A stretch of DNA of 64,000 bases from Pseudomonas violetae (lineage in GTDB: Bacteria > Pseudomonadota > Gammaproteobacteria > Pseudomonadales > Pseudomonadaceae): positions 372,001 to 436,000 of the forward strand of contig NZ_JAKNRW010000001.1 of NCBI RefSeq assembly GCF_023072615.1, in the 5' to 3' direction. Positions 1 to 8,923 of this stretch are shown one piece after another (the stretch's first letter is position 1; each line of letters begins with the position of its first letter). A program made the position numbers and the translations under genes. The notes under the pieces are model-generated. The model was not told the DNA's origin. It worked only from the letters and a program-made list of their open reading frames with translations, and searched no databases.

Positions 1-393
1 CCCACCAGTGGTTACCGCCATGCGCCCACCCTGCTTCAGCGCCAAGGCCTTATTAAGCGCCTCTGTCACAAGACCAGGGTTCACCTGCCGGAGCATCTGA
101 TGGCGGTTTAGCAGGTTGATTATTGCCACGCCCTTCACCCCTTTGGGTAAGGAGCGGTAGAGAGCGTAAAGCTTGGGATATTTGTCTTCCTGAAGCGTAA
201 TCTTTACCCGCTGAAACTCAACTTCTTCCGCGACATTGTAATCCGCTTCGGTAACCGGCCAAAGGTCAAGGCATGCCTCAGACATGGCGAGCACAACCTG
301 GTTTCCAGCTTGGCGTGGGTATTTGCCTAACACCTCAATCAGCGTGTCGTGTGAACCAGGCACGAGCTTATCCCGGATTGATATGCTTGGCAT
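1..393 (-). CDS. Partial ParR-like partner of the ParM-like ATPase (runs off the window)
   Basis: The reading frame starts at the ATG at 393 and is still open at base 1, giving 131 residues of an incomplete protein. The start lies one base past the stop of the ParM-like gene, so the two are translationally coupled. Residues about 60-100 form a strand rich in alternating hydrophobics (VEFQRVKITL) followed by two helices (YPKLYALYRSLP, then GVKGVAIINLLNR). This order resembles the ribbon-helix-helix fold of ParR/StbB adaptors, which sit directly downstream of parM in type II partition operons. In that role it would bind a centromere-like site and the actin filament. The assignment rests on position and this short pattern, not on a clear family match. 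Confidence 0.55.
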   Translation of the reverse strand, partial: MPSISIRDKLVPGSHDTLIEVLGKYPRQAGNQVVLAMSEACLDLWPVTEADYNVAEEVEFQRVKITLQEDKYPKLYALYRSLPKGVKGVAIINLLNRHQMLRQVNPGLVTEALNKALALKQGGRMAVTTGG

Positions 394-394
394 C

Positions 395-1465
395 TCAGTC
401 ACTGGCCGCCACCTTCACTTTTGCGTGATCCTTGAAATTTTGAGTCACGTAGAAGCGGTGAAATCCACGGACGATCGAGTTTTCCGGGTCCTTGGCCATA
501 TAGATCTTCGTGTTGATGTACTTCTCAAGCAGCTTCGTTCCAAGGACGATTGCCCCGCCACCTGCAGTTACCATACCGGCAAGGAAATCTGTCTTCTTCC
601 AGACCGCACCGATGCAACGCTGCAACGTATTGTCCGCGAACTCCTGGCGAGCAGGGAGACTAATCGGTTCGATATCGATCCGATTGCCGCGCCATGGGAT
701 ATACCCCTTACGAAGCCAGATATCCATGGTGTATTCATTCGTCTGACTGTCGAGTTCGAACTCTTTCGGTAACCGAGCTTTGGCAGGCAGTAGTGCGTTC
801 AGGGAGTCAATATCCTGGAGCTGGGTGAACAGACGCTTATGGATGTCTGAAACACCCTTCGATTCGCCGAAGCGGAGCTTTGTGTCGGTGCTCACTTTGC
901 CGTCTGAGAACTGCCCTGCGTCGATGGTGCCTTGGCCGATATCAATGATCCCGACCTTTCCTTCCATAACTACCCGTGGGTTGATTCGCTCGCCCTGTGA
1001 ATCCAGCAGATCCGGATCGAACCAGGGACCGACGTATTGTGGAAGTACGGTCACGCTGACTGGTTGATACCCCTCCTCGATAGCCCATTTCTTCAAGTCG
1101 GCAGCAAAGTCAGACCTTAACGCGTAGAAAAACTCCGTCGGGAGTCCGGTGACAATAATAGGGCGCGCCTGCCCCACATCCTTAAGTACCTTAAGAAAGA
1201 GTACCCGGATGGTATCGGAACTGTAGTAACTGGAATCGGTGCTCCGAGTGCTTGCCCCGTCCTCTCTGCAGTCATCACCGACATAAAAATTACCAAGCTT
1301 GGGCTTAAACATTTCCCGACTGAAACCGCTGCCCAGGCCTTGGTTCGACTGAGCGGGCGCGACGAGCGAGGCAAACGAGCCTCTGATTTCGCCAGCCCCT
1401 GCAATGTAGCTGGTGGTTCCATTACCTAGGTCGATAGCGATCAGCTGATCAATGGTCTGCGACAT
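395..1465 (-). CDS. ParM/StbA-like actin-family plasmid segregation ATPase
   Basis: This 356-residue protein carries the actin/Hsp70 nucleotide-binding signature. Phosphate-1 motif is AIDLGNGTTS at residues 10-19, phosphate-2 motif is IIDIGQGTIDAG near 173-184, and the adenosine motif TAGGGAIVLG lies near residue 300. Actin-like ParM proteins polymerise with ATP and push plasmid copies apart through a DNA-bound adaptor. The length fits the family. It is the middle gene of a minus-strand operon, 23 bases after the 1489-2502 gene and one base before the ParR-like partial gene. A plasmid or plasmid-derived element is therefore the simplest context. The exact ParM subfamily is not assigned. Confidence 0.85.
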   Translation of the reverse strand: MSQTIDQLIAIDLGNGTTSYIAGAGEIRGSFASLVAPAQSNQGLGSGFSREMFKPKLGNFYVGDDCREDGASTRSTDSSYYSSDTIRVLFLKVLKDVGQARPIIVTGLPTEFFYALRSDFAADLKKWAIEEGYQPVSVTVLPQYVGPWFDPDLLDSQGERINPRVVMEGKVGIIDIGQGTIDAGQFSDGKVSTDTKLRFGESKGVSDIHKRLFTQLQDIDSLNALLPAKARLPKEFELDSQTNEYTMDIWLRKGYIPWRGNRIDIEPISLPARQEFADNTLQRCIGAVWKKTDFLAGMVTAGGGAIVLGTKLLEKYINTKIYMAKDPENSIVRGFHRFYVTQNFKDHAKVKVAASD

Positions 1466-1488
1466 TATCTCTTCCTTCTACGTTCTAC

Positions 1489-2502
1489 CTACAGCAACGA
1501 CCGGATCAGGGTTCTGCACGAATCCCACTCATCCAAAATCGAAGCCAGTTTTTTTTGGTGTCTCACGATACTTCCTGAATGCTTCCCCAAATGACAGTGA
1601 GAAATCAGGTCTCCGGTCAACCAAGGAGAAGGCATCCTTTTTCGTTGCGAAGCTACGATCCAATCAACCTCTTCCTGTGTCGGGTCTCTTCCTAAATCGT
1701 GCTTCAGCTTTTCACGGACCTTCTGAATTTGAAGCCGCTTCTTATAGGATCTGACATCTCGGCTCCGTCGTTTACCGGTCCGCCGATCGAAATACTCGAC
1801 GACCCTGTAACGTGGTTCGGCCGGTGAAAGCGGGTCAAGCTTGGGACATTCACGCCTACAAATAATCGAACGGAATCTTACCGGTTGTCGCGCCTCATTG
1901 AACTCAAAAACGGCCTGATTTAACTCCTCGTCGAGCATGAAGAATTTCTCAACAACGCCTGAGGCGAGACTGCTCCTGATTTCACATGCTTCACCTACTG
2001 CCGCAATCCAACGGTCTAATCCGTAAGATTTAGAACGGGGAATTAACTCCCCCAGATCCTCGGATCGAAACGCATTGATCCAGCCGACGGCCCGCCCTGC
2101 CACCTCAAAAAAACGATCGAGATCGCGTGAGAAATTTTTCGCCGCCTTTCTCCCAAGGAATGGCTCCATATGTCGAAGCCGCTCCTCCCTACTTCGCAAT
2201 GACACCTGTTGGAAGTCCTTGCCCCTGCTTCCCTTCGAAAGATAGACCTCGATTCCCGATACCTTGTTAGGGGTCCTACTGCTCCTCCACATCCACATCA
2301 GTTGCCAGCCAGCAGCATGGCGACGGACTCGTTCACTGTCTTGGTACCCCAGAACCTTTCGAGATGTCGCTACCAATACCTCCTTGATGAATGCCATTCG
2401 ATCGATGAGTTGAAGAAGGGTTTGCTGGCGCCTCGTTGTCAGCTCGGTCTGCCTTTCGATGAATGGCCCTGACAAATCCGCGTCCCGGATGTTCTTACGC
2501 AA
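1489..2502 (-). CDS. Hypothetical basic protein at the head of the segregation operon
   Basis: A 337-residue protein of no family I recognise. It begins at a TTG at 2502 preceded by AGGA and ends 23 bases before the ParM-like gene, so it is probably co-transcribed with it. It is rich in Arg and Lys throughout. Residues about 235-260 form a very basic stretch (YFDRRTGKRRSRDVRSYKKR), followed by a segment resembling an HTH-style helix pair (DLGRDPTQEEVDWIVASQRKRM). Two Cys residues occur as ICRREC. These traits suggest nucleic-acid binding, and the position suggests a replication or segregation role. Both are inference. Confidence 0.7.
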   Translation of the reverse strand: MRKNIRDADLSGPFIERQTELTTRRQQTLLQLIDRMAFIKEVLVATSRKVLGYQDSERVRRHAAGWQLMWMWRSSRTPNKVSGIEVYLSKGSRGKDFQQVSLRSREERLRHMEPFLGRKAAKNFSRDLDRFFEVAGRAVGWINAFRSEDLGELIPRSKSYGLDRWIAAVGEACEIRSSLASGVVEKFFMLDEELNQAVFEFNEARQPVRFRSIICRRECPKLDPLSPAEPRYRVVEYFDRRTGKRRSRDVRSYKKRLQIQKVREKLKHDLGRDPTQEEVDWIVASQRKRMPSPWLTGDLISHCHLGKHSGSIVRHQKKLASILDEWDSCRTLIRSLL

Positions 2503-3025
2503 TTCTTTATCCTAAATCCACGTTTCCGATGTTTTGGATGCAGACTGGACGTCTGACCGCCCCCCAATTTCCTTTACACCACCGCAATGACTCGCAGCTG
2601 CCCCACAACCATCTCGCAACATCCTAGACCCGTACCGACAACCCACCTTCACATGACCGAAAACAGGTTTTCATTACGCTCGATGATTTTGGCGTATGCA
2701 CCACAACAACCCGACATCACGCCGATCAAGGTCCACGACACACCGAGCATTATCCTGCAATTTCCTACAACCGCACCCCAAAACCCCCGCACGGAATTCC
2801 GTCGCCGCTATACGATGTTTTTAGGCGCAAATGCGTCCTGAAAGCGCCCATACAGGAGTACTATTTGTTGATTGAGTAGGGATGCAGAACTCATCAAGCC
2901 GGGCGCGTTTTTCGTTAAACCGCCGTCTAATGTAATTCTATGCCGTGGACCTAAATGGACTTGTTGTGGCGATGGAATTGCGATTTTTGTTTTTCGCTGC
3001 AGCGAGCAGCTACAAGAGATACCGA
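2503..3025. other. C-skewed intergenic region between divergent genes; candidate centromere or origin
   Basis: No convincing gene lies here. From about 2560 to 2800 the plus strand is strikingly poor in G and rich in C and A. The short string ACAACC or close variants recurs near 2604, 2636, 2706 and 2765. The gap separates the minus-strand segregation operon from the plus-strand HTH gene at 3026, so it should hold both promoters. Type II partition operons keep their parC repeats upstream of parM. That makes this the natural place for a centromere, but no exact iterated unit was found by eye. Confidence 0.35.
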
Positions 3026-3517
3026 ATGCCAAAACGTGGTCAGAGTTTTGAATCCGTAATCAGTCCGCTGGATCAGCTAAATGGCGTCGAGGTGTGTTCA
3101 CTGCTGGGGATCCACCGGAGCACCCTCCTTCGATTAGCATCAGGTGGGGTTCTAATTCCTGATGGGGAGACAGGCGGTCATCGGAAGTTTTGGCTCCGCA
3201 GCAACGTTGACGCCTACCGTCTAGGAACCATGACCACCGCAACGGTATCCCACGTCACCTCCTTGTTGCTTCCTGAACTCTCCTTACCCGTCCCGCATGG
3301 ATACCGGATACTTGGGCAGGGTGTCATAAGCATTCCTCTGCAGGGCAACACCAAAGCTGCAGCCCTCACATCCCTTCTATTAGTTTTAGCAGAGAACAAG
3401 ACCACCGCACTGGCCTTACCTGCGCATACGCACACCCACTACATTCATCAGACCGTTGTCGACGCGTGCCGCCAATTCGCTATTCCGGTCATCCTCCATC
3501 CCGGAGCTCAGCAGTAA
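3026..3517 (+). CDS. MerR/AlpA-type helix-turn-helix DNA-binding protein
   Basis: From the ATG at 3026 (AAGAGA upstream) this is a 163-residue protein. Residues about 14-52 contain a MerR/excisionase-like winged helix: LNGVEVCSLLGIHRSTLLRL, a turn, then ETGGHRKFWLRSNVDAY. The GGHRKF segment is the usual wing of this fold. The remaining hundred residues are hydrophobic with repeated Leu, Ala and Val and do not match the serine-recombinase domain of IS607 OrfA. A likely role is a plasmid transcriptional regulator or a recombination directionality factor. An upstream ATG at 2945 would add 27 residues and has no better ribosome site. Confidence 0.6.
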   Translation: MPKRGQSFESVISPLDQLNGVEVCSLLGIHRSTLLRLASGGVLIPDGETGGHRKFWLRSNVDAYRLGTMTTATVSHVTSLLLPELSLPVPHGYRILGQGVISIPLQGNTKAAALTSLLLVLAENKTTALALPAHTHTHYIHQTVVDACRQFAIPVILHPGAQQ

Positions 3518-4992
3518 CGAACCAACCTACTGCACAAACGATGAGTCTCCACGGTCAACTCTTCTAGCTTCCGCGAGACGAACCTCCACCTCCGCGCATT
3601 AAAAGCGCGGTGGTCGTGAGCCTCTTTGAGTGATGCTCCGAATCAACTGGCGGGGAGCGTTTAGCGCTAGTTTGCAGGCGACACGGACACCGCTGGCCAG
3701 GCTCGCGCCTGGCGCCTTCGGCAAGTGCGATCCGGGCGAGGTGCATGCGACTCCTAGAACTTGGACTGGCGGCCGACCACATTCCAACGCTGCACGGCGT
3801 GTAGATGGAAACTGACTTATTCCCCAAACAGAAAGCATGTCCGCATATTCCCAACTGTTTCAGACGTGGCACTCCTATGGACTAACGCATGTTCCCGCGC
3901 AACCAATCTTCCAGCCGAGACTAATGCGGTGTCGCCTTGAGCAACATTTGCTTCCGGACCCGGACACCAACGCTGCGCCTCTACGAACTACCAACGCCTT
4001 CGGGTTGCGTCCAACCGTGACCGACAACCTGGTCGCTTTTTTTGGTTCTCTCATTTGTGGTCATGCGATCGACTCCGGCTATCTATGAACTGGAACACTT
4101 CCCATCACATCTCGATGAAGCCAGGTTGGGGTCGATCCTGCTCAAGCAGCAGGTGGCATCGTCCCAACATTTCGCTTTAACCCACCTTGTGAGAACAGCG
4201 TTGCCCCTCTCTTCTGTACGCCCTGGCAGGTTATTTCACGAAGGGTTCAACGATCAGACATGCCCTCATGGAGCCATCCGTTGAGCCTTTGGGGTGAGGG
4301 GAAATGCGCAGACACTCGGGGCATAAGTTGACCCCCTACCCTCCCCGCGGAATGTACGCGTTGCCAATCACGAGTTAATTGCTCAGCTGTGCGCACTAAC
4401 GGTCATGATGCGATCTGCCGAGCAATCTGGTTGTGTGCCCCAGCGCAAGTGGCCGCATGGAAAGACTCCGTCGTCGGTCGTTTAAAATCGATTCGCGGTT
4501 GTCCGCGCCGATCCAATACGCAGTTTTGGCGCGGCGCCAACGCTTCAGCAAAAGAAGATCGGGCTATCGATGCCGCGCTCTGCTCGGTTTCGATTAAGTG
4601 TTCCGTGTCCTGCCAGCTGGCCGCAGGGCGAAATTGTCACCAACACCGAATCAGCCAGTTCAAGCTGGTAAAGGCGCCCGCCCCCCGACAGGGCGTGACA
4701 ATTGAACGGGTTCTATGGGCGGCTTGTTGATCGCAGATCTGCCTGGGTGTGCTTTAACCGCCAGGCACAGAGCAACCGGCTCGCGACTGGCTCTTATAGA
4801 GCTCGCAACCTTCCAGATACAGTGAATGCTTGCCCTCTATATAAGAAGGCGCTTTCAGCAAGGGGAATAGAGGCACCAATTACGCCGCGGCTCAGTGGGG
4901 GGCACCGATGGGTGCATCCGTCCACACCCTTAAGGCGATCCGGTGCCCCTCAGTCAAGAATGGCTGCGAGCACCTCTCGTAGCGAACCGGCC
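3518..4992. other. 1.5 kb region without a convincing gene
   Basis: Open frames of 60-113 codons exist on both strands, but none has a good ribosome site, family resemblance or the codon pattern of the neighbours. The segment has mixed composition and includes GC-rich blocks (for example 3700-3740) beside AT tracts (4032-4045). A long-range hairpin near its right end (4891-4953) is listed separately. It could hold a replication origin, an untranslated RNA or decayed genes. Nothing specific is supported. Confidence 0.4.
4891..4953. other. Long-range inverted repeat, possible structured RNA
   Basis: CTCAGTGGGGGGCACCG (4891-4907) is mirrored by CGGTGCCCCTCAG (about 4941-4953) across roughly 33 bases. 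The stem is strong and GC-rich but has no following T-run, so it is not a simple terminator. It lies 40 bases beyond the stop codon of the minus-strand gene 4993-5328 and could be its 3-prime structure. Confidence 0.35.
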
Positions 4993-5328
4993 TCACTGAA
5001 GCGTTTGTACTGAGACAGTAGTGACCGCATGCGTCAACAGGCCCTGCGTTGGTGCCCCCTTGTGATAGACGTTGAGCAGAGCACCAAGGAGTTCCGGTGC
5101 CGCCCCGATCTTTTCATTTAAATGGTCGGCGACGAGTTGGATGGAGCCGAGCGGGTCGGCACCCGCCCAGACAACGTGGGCGCTGACGCTGCCGCCGTCA
5201 CTGTAGGTCAAAACAACCAATGAGCAGAGGTCGCCAGATTTAATAACCGCCCAACCACGCAAGTGGTTTTGGATTGCAGCTTCCGACTCGCGGGCTGCTG
5301 AGATTGCCTGCTTACAAACGTTGATCAT
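4993..5328 (-). CDS. Hypothetical protein, 111 aa
   Basis: The ATG at 5328 is preceded by AGGAG at good spacing, which is the main support for the start. The 111-residue product alternates short hydrophobic strands and helices (LCSLVVLTYSDGGSVSAHVVWAG, then PLGSIQLVADHLNEKIG) and looks like a small folded cytosolic protein. No family is recognised and no catalytic motif is visible. It overlaps by 17 bases the end of the small frame 5312-5503, so the two may form one transcription unit reading away from the palindrome at 5510-5556. Confidence 0.6.
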   Translation of the reverse strand: MINVCKQAISAARESEAAIQNHLRGWAVIKSGDLCSLVVLTYSDGGSVSAHVVWAGADPLGSIQLVADHLNEKIGAAPELLGALLNVYHKGAPTQGLLTHAVTTVSVQTLQ

Positions 5329-5503
5329 GACCGCTCCTCGCTGTGTTAGCGCTCAACATAACGGCGACTGCTTTATTTTCCAGGGTGACGACGAACGGTA
5401 GTACGGTGCCATCACGCCCGTCCGGTGGCCAGTGTTGTGCCATTAGCGTCAGATAAATAGCGTCAATCTTCCTACAGGGCGGGGCCTCTAGCGCGTTTCG
5501 CAC
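5312..5503 (-). CDS. Small hypothetical protein, 63 aa, upstream of and overlapping the 111-aa gene
   Basis: This frame opens with GTG at 5503 and ends inside the first codons of the next gene, an overlap typical of coupled translation. The middle (AIYLTLMAQHW, then GTVLPFVVTLENKAVAVML) reads as an amphipathic helix and beta-strands, unlike a random shadow frame. It has no recognised family. The ribosome site before the GTG is weak, so the start, and possibly the gene, is uncertain. Confidence 0.42.
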   Translation of the reverse strand: MRNALEAPPCRKIDAIYLTLMAQHWPPDGRDGTVLPFVVTLENKAVAVMLSANTARSGHDQRL

Positions 5504-5509
5504 TGAACG

Positions 5510-5556
5510 CTAACGCGCACATTTGAGTACCTGATGTACCAAATTCAACGCGTTAG
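5510..5556. promoter_or_regulatory. Large nested palindrome, candidate operator
   Basis: CTAACGCG (5510-5517) and CGCGTTAG (5549-5556) form a perfect outer inverted repeat. Between them, ATTTGAGTAC and GTACCAAAT form a second, nearly perfect inner repeat around CTGAT. The whole 47-base symmetry lies just upstream of the minus-strand small genes and about 240 bases before the plus-strand gene at 5793. It fits a binding site for one or two dimers of a regulator. Confidence 0.5.
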
Positions 5557-5792
5557 GACCCTTTTGCTCGAAAAATGTGACCCTGTTTTGGGTTGCTTGG
5601 GACATCAGGCGCCAATAGAATCGCCGCAATTACTTTGGATCACACCTACGGGGTGACCGAAGAGCCAAGCGGGAGAGCAGTGCTCACCGTATGTAGAAGG
5701 GGGTCGGTAGCTGTCGTGGCTGCCGAGCAAAGCAGAGTCCAGGGGACTGGATCTGCGCTTAGGAGCCGATCGTCTGATCGGAGGAGGGAGGC

Positions 5793-6524
5793 ATGCGCCT
5801 CGTTAGGAACAATTGGTTGGCGGGCATGTCCTGCCAGCAGTTCTTGAATCTAGACCCGTGGGCATTCGTCATACACGCCGAATCCCAACAGCAGTGGGTA
5901 GCAGAAATCCGCTCGAAGATAACCCTTCGTCTTGATGACGAGGAGCTTCTGCAGATTCTCTACCCTGGGCTCTTTGACGCAACGAAAAGCGCCATTAAGA
6001 ATTACCAAGACGGCTCTCCCGAGGGTCGTGGTCGGTGCTTGATCGGCTATGCGCTTTCCTATATCCGCAAATATGGATGCGCACTGATCATCGATGAGGT
6101 TCCAGGAACTGGAACGTACAATTTTGCCGACTTGGACGCTCTCGATTACGCACCCCGCGCTCACGGCCTGCAGCCGGATTACCAAAACACCGCTTCAAAC
6201 TACACCGACAGTCTGTCGGCACTTCCCCAGTTCCTGTCTGACGGCATCGTTCTGAGCGACGAGGGCTTGCAGCTGCGACACCAACACGTCGAAAAACTTC
6301 GCCGTTTTCTTACCCATCGCCAATACCAGATCTTGCGTCTCGCCGTTCTCGAACAGCACTGTTCTGTGGACATGTGCTCAATGCTTGGGCTCTGCGAAAG
6401 ACAGGTATGGAAGGTTCGTCGCGAGTTGAATCGCAAACTCTGCGAGATCGCAATCGACCAAGGCATCAGTCCGCAGGTTCTGCAGGCACTGACAGGGAAA
6501 GAAATGGCGGCCGCGAGCGAATGA
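5793..6524 (+). CDS. Hypothetical protein with C-terminal sigma-region-4-like HTH
   Basis: A 243-residue protein with GGAGGGAGG ahead of its ATG at 5793. Residues about 173-215 (LTHRQYQILRLAVLEQHCSVDMCSMLGLCERQVWKVRRELNR, given here as positions and key blocks only: LTHRQYQIL, CSMLGLCERQVWKVRREL) have the layout of an HTH of the sigma-70 region 4/LuxR kind. The rest is not recognised. Its stop codon overlaps the ATG of the primase (ATGA), so the two genes form one operon. Its placement suggests a replication or regulatory accessory protein. A sigma-factor role is not supported because no region 2 is visible. Confidence 0.6.
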   Translation: MRLVRNNWLAGMSCQQFLNLDPWAFVIHAESQQQWVAEIRSKITLRLDDEELLQILYPGLFDATKSAIKNYQDGSPEGRGRCLIGYALSYIRKYGCALIIDEVPGTGTYNFADLDALDYAPRAHGLQPDYQNTASNYTDSLSALPQFLSDGIVLSDEGLQLRHQHVEKLRRFLTHRQYQILRLAVLEQHCSVDMCSMLGLCERQVWKVRRELNRKLCEIAIDQGISPQVLQALTGKEMAAASE

Positions 6525-7906
6525 CCCTTTCGATTGGCGACTTTATTAAAACTAAGGTGTACCCCCAACTAGACGCGGTCGACCGCGGTTTGTTGAACCA
6601 CCTACGCCCCAAGCCCATTTCAGCGAATGGTTCGTACGTTCTCGACTGCCCTATATGTAAGAAGGACCGCGCGTATTACTACCCGCACCGAAACGGGATT
6701 CAGTGCAACCGAAAGGATAACTGCACAAGCCCGTATACATCCATATGGGATGCGCTCGCAGAAACCAACATGTCACAAAAGGACATCCTGCGCGCGCTCT
6801 GCGAGGCTGTAGGCGTGGAACCGCCAGACAGTCGCCAAAACGAGCAACGCCCAACATCCAACCAACCGTCTGGCCGCCCTCCCCTCACGACAGGGAAGGC
6901 GATCGTCCACGCAACCCAACTCCTCGCTTCCCGCAACAAGCCCATCCTCGATGCGTTTCAAAAAGCACGCGGCTACTCAGACGCGGTAATGGTTGAGATG
7001 AAGCTTGGCGTGTTTACGACCAACGATGAGGTGCTTTCCCTTCTGCACTCGTTCGGCGTGAGCAAAGAGGAAGCTCGCGCTTGTGGAATTGTGTGTTTCA
7101 ACGACGCCACACCTGACGAGATCTGGTCCGGAATGGAAGGCCGGGTCATTGGATACTGGCCACATCCAGACGGCGAAGTCAGGATTTGGGGTCGATTGCC
7201 TGTTGGCGCTGGCGTGCCTAGATCCAATCCGAAATATCGGTTCTCCCCGATGTCGTCGAAAGACATCCCCTATCTATTCAAGAAACGTCAGAAAACGATT
7301 CTGATCTGCGTCGAAGGAACCCTGGATGCGTGGGCCTTACAACTCATCGGCTTCTGGGGCGCAGCTATTGGCCAATCGTCGATCAACAGTGCACAGGCTC
7401 TTTATCTGTCAAGCCAAGGCGTGACCGAAGCAGCCCAAATGGTTGACGGCGACCACGCTGGGTACCAAGGCGCCTTATCGTCCATTCGCGAAACTGAAGC
7501 TGTAGGAATCACCCTCAGCATCATCACCCTCGGTCAGGGAATGGATGACGCAGATGCCATGCGAACGAGCGGCAGAGAGGACGAACTTCGCCAGCTGATC
7601 GAAAGCAGGGTCAATGCTGGTGAGTACCTGGCCCGCTACTGCGCATCGTTAATGGAGCAGCGGGTACCAGACCTCCGTGCGATCGCCAGGGTCAGGTCAA
7701 TCGCAAAAGGGCTCACTCCAGTTTCGGCCCGGCGCTGGTTGGACTTCAGCTCAAGCTTGGGCATTGCCGTCGACGAGGAAACCGAAGCGGTCAGGATTCT
7801 TGGCAGCTTGGTTTCCGCCGGGATGCCGGTCGCCCAAGCCATCCCGCTGGTGCAGCGTCGGACCGGGCTTCTATTCACCATTACCAAGGATGCCATTCAT
7901 GGCTGA
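6521..7906 (+). CDS. DnaG-like primase with zinc finger and TOPRIM domain
   Basis: The chosen ATG at 6521 overlaps the upstream stop and gives 461 residues; the open frame extends further upstream, but only through the preceding gene. An N-terminal zinc ribbon is visible (CPIC near residue 43 paired with CNRKDNC near 62). A TOPRIM domain follows, with the acidic pattern CVEGTLDAWA near residues 260-270 and VDGDHAGYQGA near 307-317, matching the E and DxD metal-binding positions of DnaG primases. The family makes RNA primers for lagging-strand synthesis. Plasmids and phages carry such primases for their own replication or for conjugal strand priming. It is the second gene of a compact operon. 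Confidence 0.85.
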   Translation: MTLSIGDFIKTKVYPQLDAVDRGLLNHLRPKPISANGSYVLDCPICKKDRAYYYPHRNGIQCNRKDNCTSPYTSIWDALAETNMSQKDILRALCEAVGVEPPDSRQNEQRPTSNQPSGRPPLTTGKAIVHATQLLASRNKPILDAFQKARGYSDAVMVEMKLGVFTTNDEVLSLLHSFGVSKEEARACGIVCFNDATPDEIWSGMEGRVIGYWPHPDGEVRIWGRLPVGAGVPRSNPKYRFSPMSSKDIPYLFKKRQKTILICVEGTLDAWALQLIGFWGAAIGQSSINSAQALYLSSQGVTEAAQMVDGDHAGYQGALSSIRETEAVGITLSIITLGQGMDDADAMRTSGREDELRQLIESRVNAGEYLARYCASLMEQRVPDLRAIARVRSIAKGLTPVSARRWLDFSSSLGIAVDEETEAVRILGSLVSAGMPVAQAIPLVQRRTGLLFTITKDAIHG

Positions 7907-8210
7907 ATCGAGTTCGCAGGGGTCGTCGTCCGGTCCGATCGTTAAATCCCTACAAATTGTTGCCCTAGTATTCCTAGTTCTCTTCGTTTCGAAGGTGTAC
8001 TTGCGGGCCCCCGAGTACCGCTACATCGAAGTCTGCTACTTCCCTCACAAAATATTCCAACTCGCTTGGATAGACGCTTGGGGTTTGTTCGTCCCGGACG
8101 ACAGCGCCAGCTACCTAAGTCATGCAAATGACGTGAACGAATTTTTCATCTCATGCACCCAACGCGCTGCTGGTTGGGATTGGCTGAGAACATATGGCCC
8201 TCACCAGTAA
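7899..8210 (+). CDS. Small single-pass membrane protein
   Basis: The ATG at 7899 overlaps the last codons of the primase, a typical coupled start. The 103-residue product has one clear membrane segment at residues about 14-36 (IVKSLQIVALVFLVLFVSKVYL) after a short Ser-rich head, then a soluble tail with several aromatic residues and two Cys. No family is recognised. It lies 11 bases before the next gene and belongs to the same operon. Confidence 0.6.
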   Translation: MAESSSQGSSSGPIVKSLQIVALVFLVLFVSKVYLRAPEYRYIEVCYFPHKIFQLAWIDAWGLFVPDDSASYLSHANDVNEFFISCTQRAAGWDWLRTYGPHQ

Positions 8211-8221
8211 GGAAACAGCCC

Positions 8222-8911
8222 ATGGCTAACGAAACGAATCCTCCTCGCCAAAGCACAGCTCCCTCGGTTCCGGAGAGGGTACTCCGCATCGATGGTGAAA
8301 GGACTGCAGCGATGTACAGCCTCGCCATCCGTGTCTCCCGCTTGGACCAGCGCCTGCGAGATCTCGCCGGTGTTTCAACCGTCGAAGGCCGCAAGCAATA
8401 CCGCCAAGCCACCGAAGGCTTCCAGAAGCATATCGCTCAGTTCGAAGACGGCCTCGCCGAGGTCGAGAAGGACGCGGATGTGAACTCACGTCGTGGCGGC
8501 CGAACGAACAGTAATGCACAGCAGCGCCGGGGCGCTCCACAGCGCCAACAGCAAACGAACGCCGGTGCCATAAGCGGCAAGCCAGCCCCAGCGCCTCAAC
8601 AAACAAGCCAGCCTGCGGAAACCAAGGCGACTGTTGTCGCGGCCGTCCCCCAGACTCCTATCGCCGCCACAGCAGCGCCCGCGCCTGAACAGCCTAAAGC
8701 AGCGGAAAAGCCTCAGGCAAAACCGCAGCAAAAACCACAACCAGTTCAACAGTCCCCGCAGCCTAAATCAGGGCAAGCGAATGGCCAGGCAAATTCTGCC
8801 GGCAACAAGCAAAACAGCGGTGGCAAAGGAAAAGGGCCTAAGAAGTCGGGTGCTACACCCCAACAACATAAATCTCAGCAGCCGCAAGCTGTCGCCACAG
8901 TCACTTTGTAA
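8222..8911 (+). CDS. Hypothetical protein with long Pro/Gln/Ala-rich disordered tail
   Basis: The ATG at 8222 gives 229 residues. Residues about 15-90 are predicted helical with regular charged and hydrophobic spacing (SRLDQRLRDLAG, FQKHIAQFEDGLAEVEK), possibly a short coiled coil. From about residue 95 onward the sequence is dominated by Gln, Pro, Ala, Lys and Gly, ending in a basic run (GGKGKGPKKSG), and must be mostly disordered. Such tails often bind nucleic acid or act as flexible tethers. No family is recognised. It sits 12 bases before the membrane-protein gene and is in the same operon. Confidence 0.6.
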   Translation: MANETNPPRQSTAPSVPERVLRIDGERTAAMYSLAIRVSRLDQRLRDLAGVSTVEGRKQYRQATEGFQKHIAQFEDGLAEVEKDADVNSRRGGRTNSNAQQRRGAPQRQQQTNAGAISGKPAPAPQQTSQPAETKATVVAAVPQTPIAATAAPAPEQPKAAEKPQAKPQQKPQPVQQSPQPKSGQANGQANSAGNKQNSGGKGKGPKKSGATPQQHKSQQPQAVATVTL

Positions 8912-8923
8912 CGGAGCGGGACA

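Noticed and set aside
3564..3872. 102-codon minus frame
   Set aside because: No ribosome site or family resemblance, and it overlaps other equally poor frames.
4389..4730. 113-codon plus frame
   Set aside because: Irregular composition with many Cys and Arg, no ribosome site.
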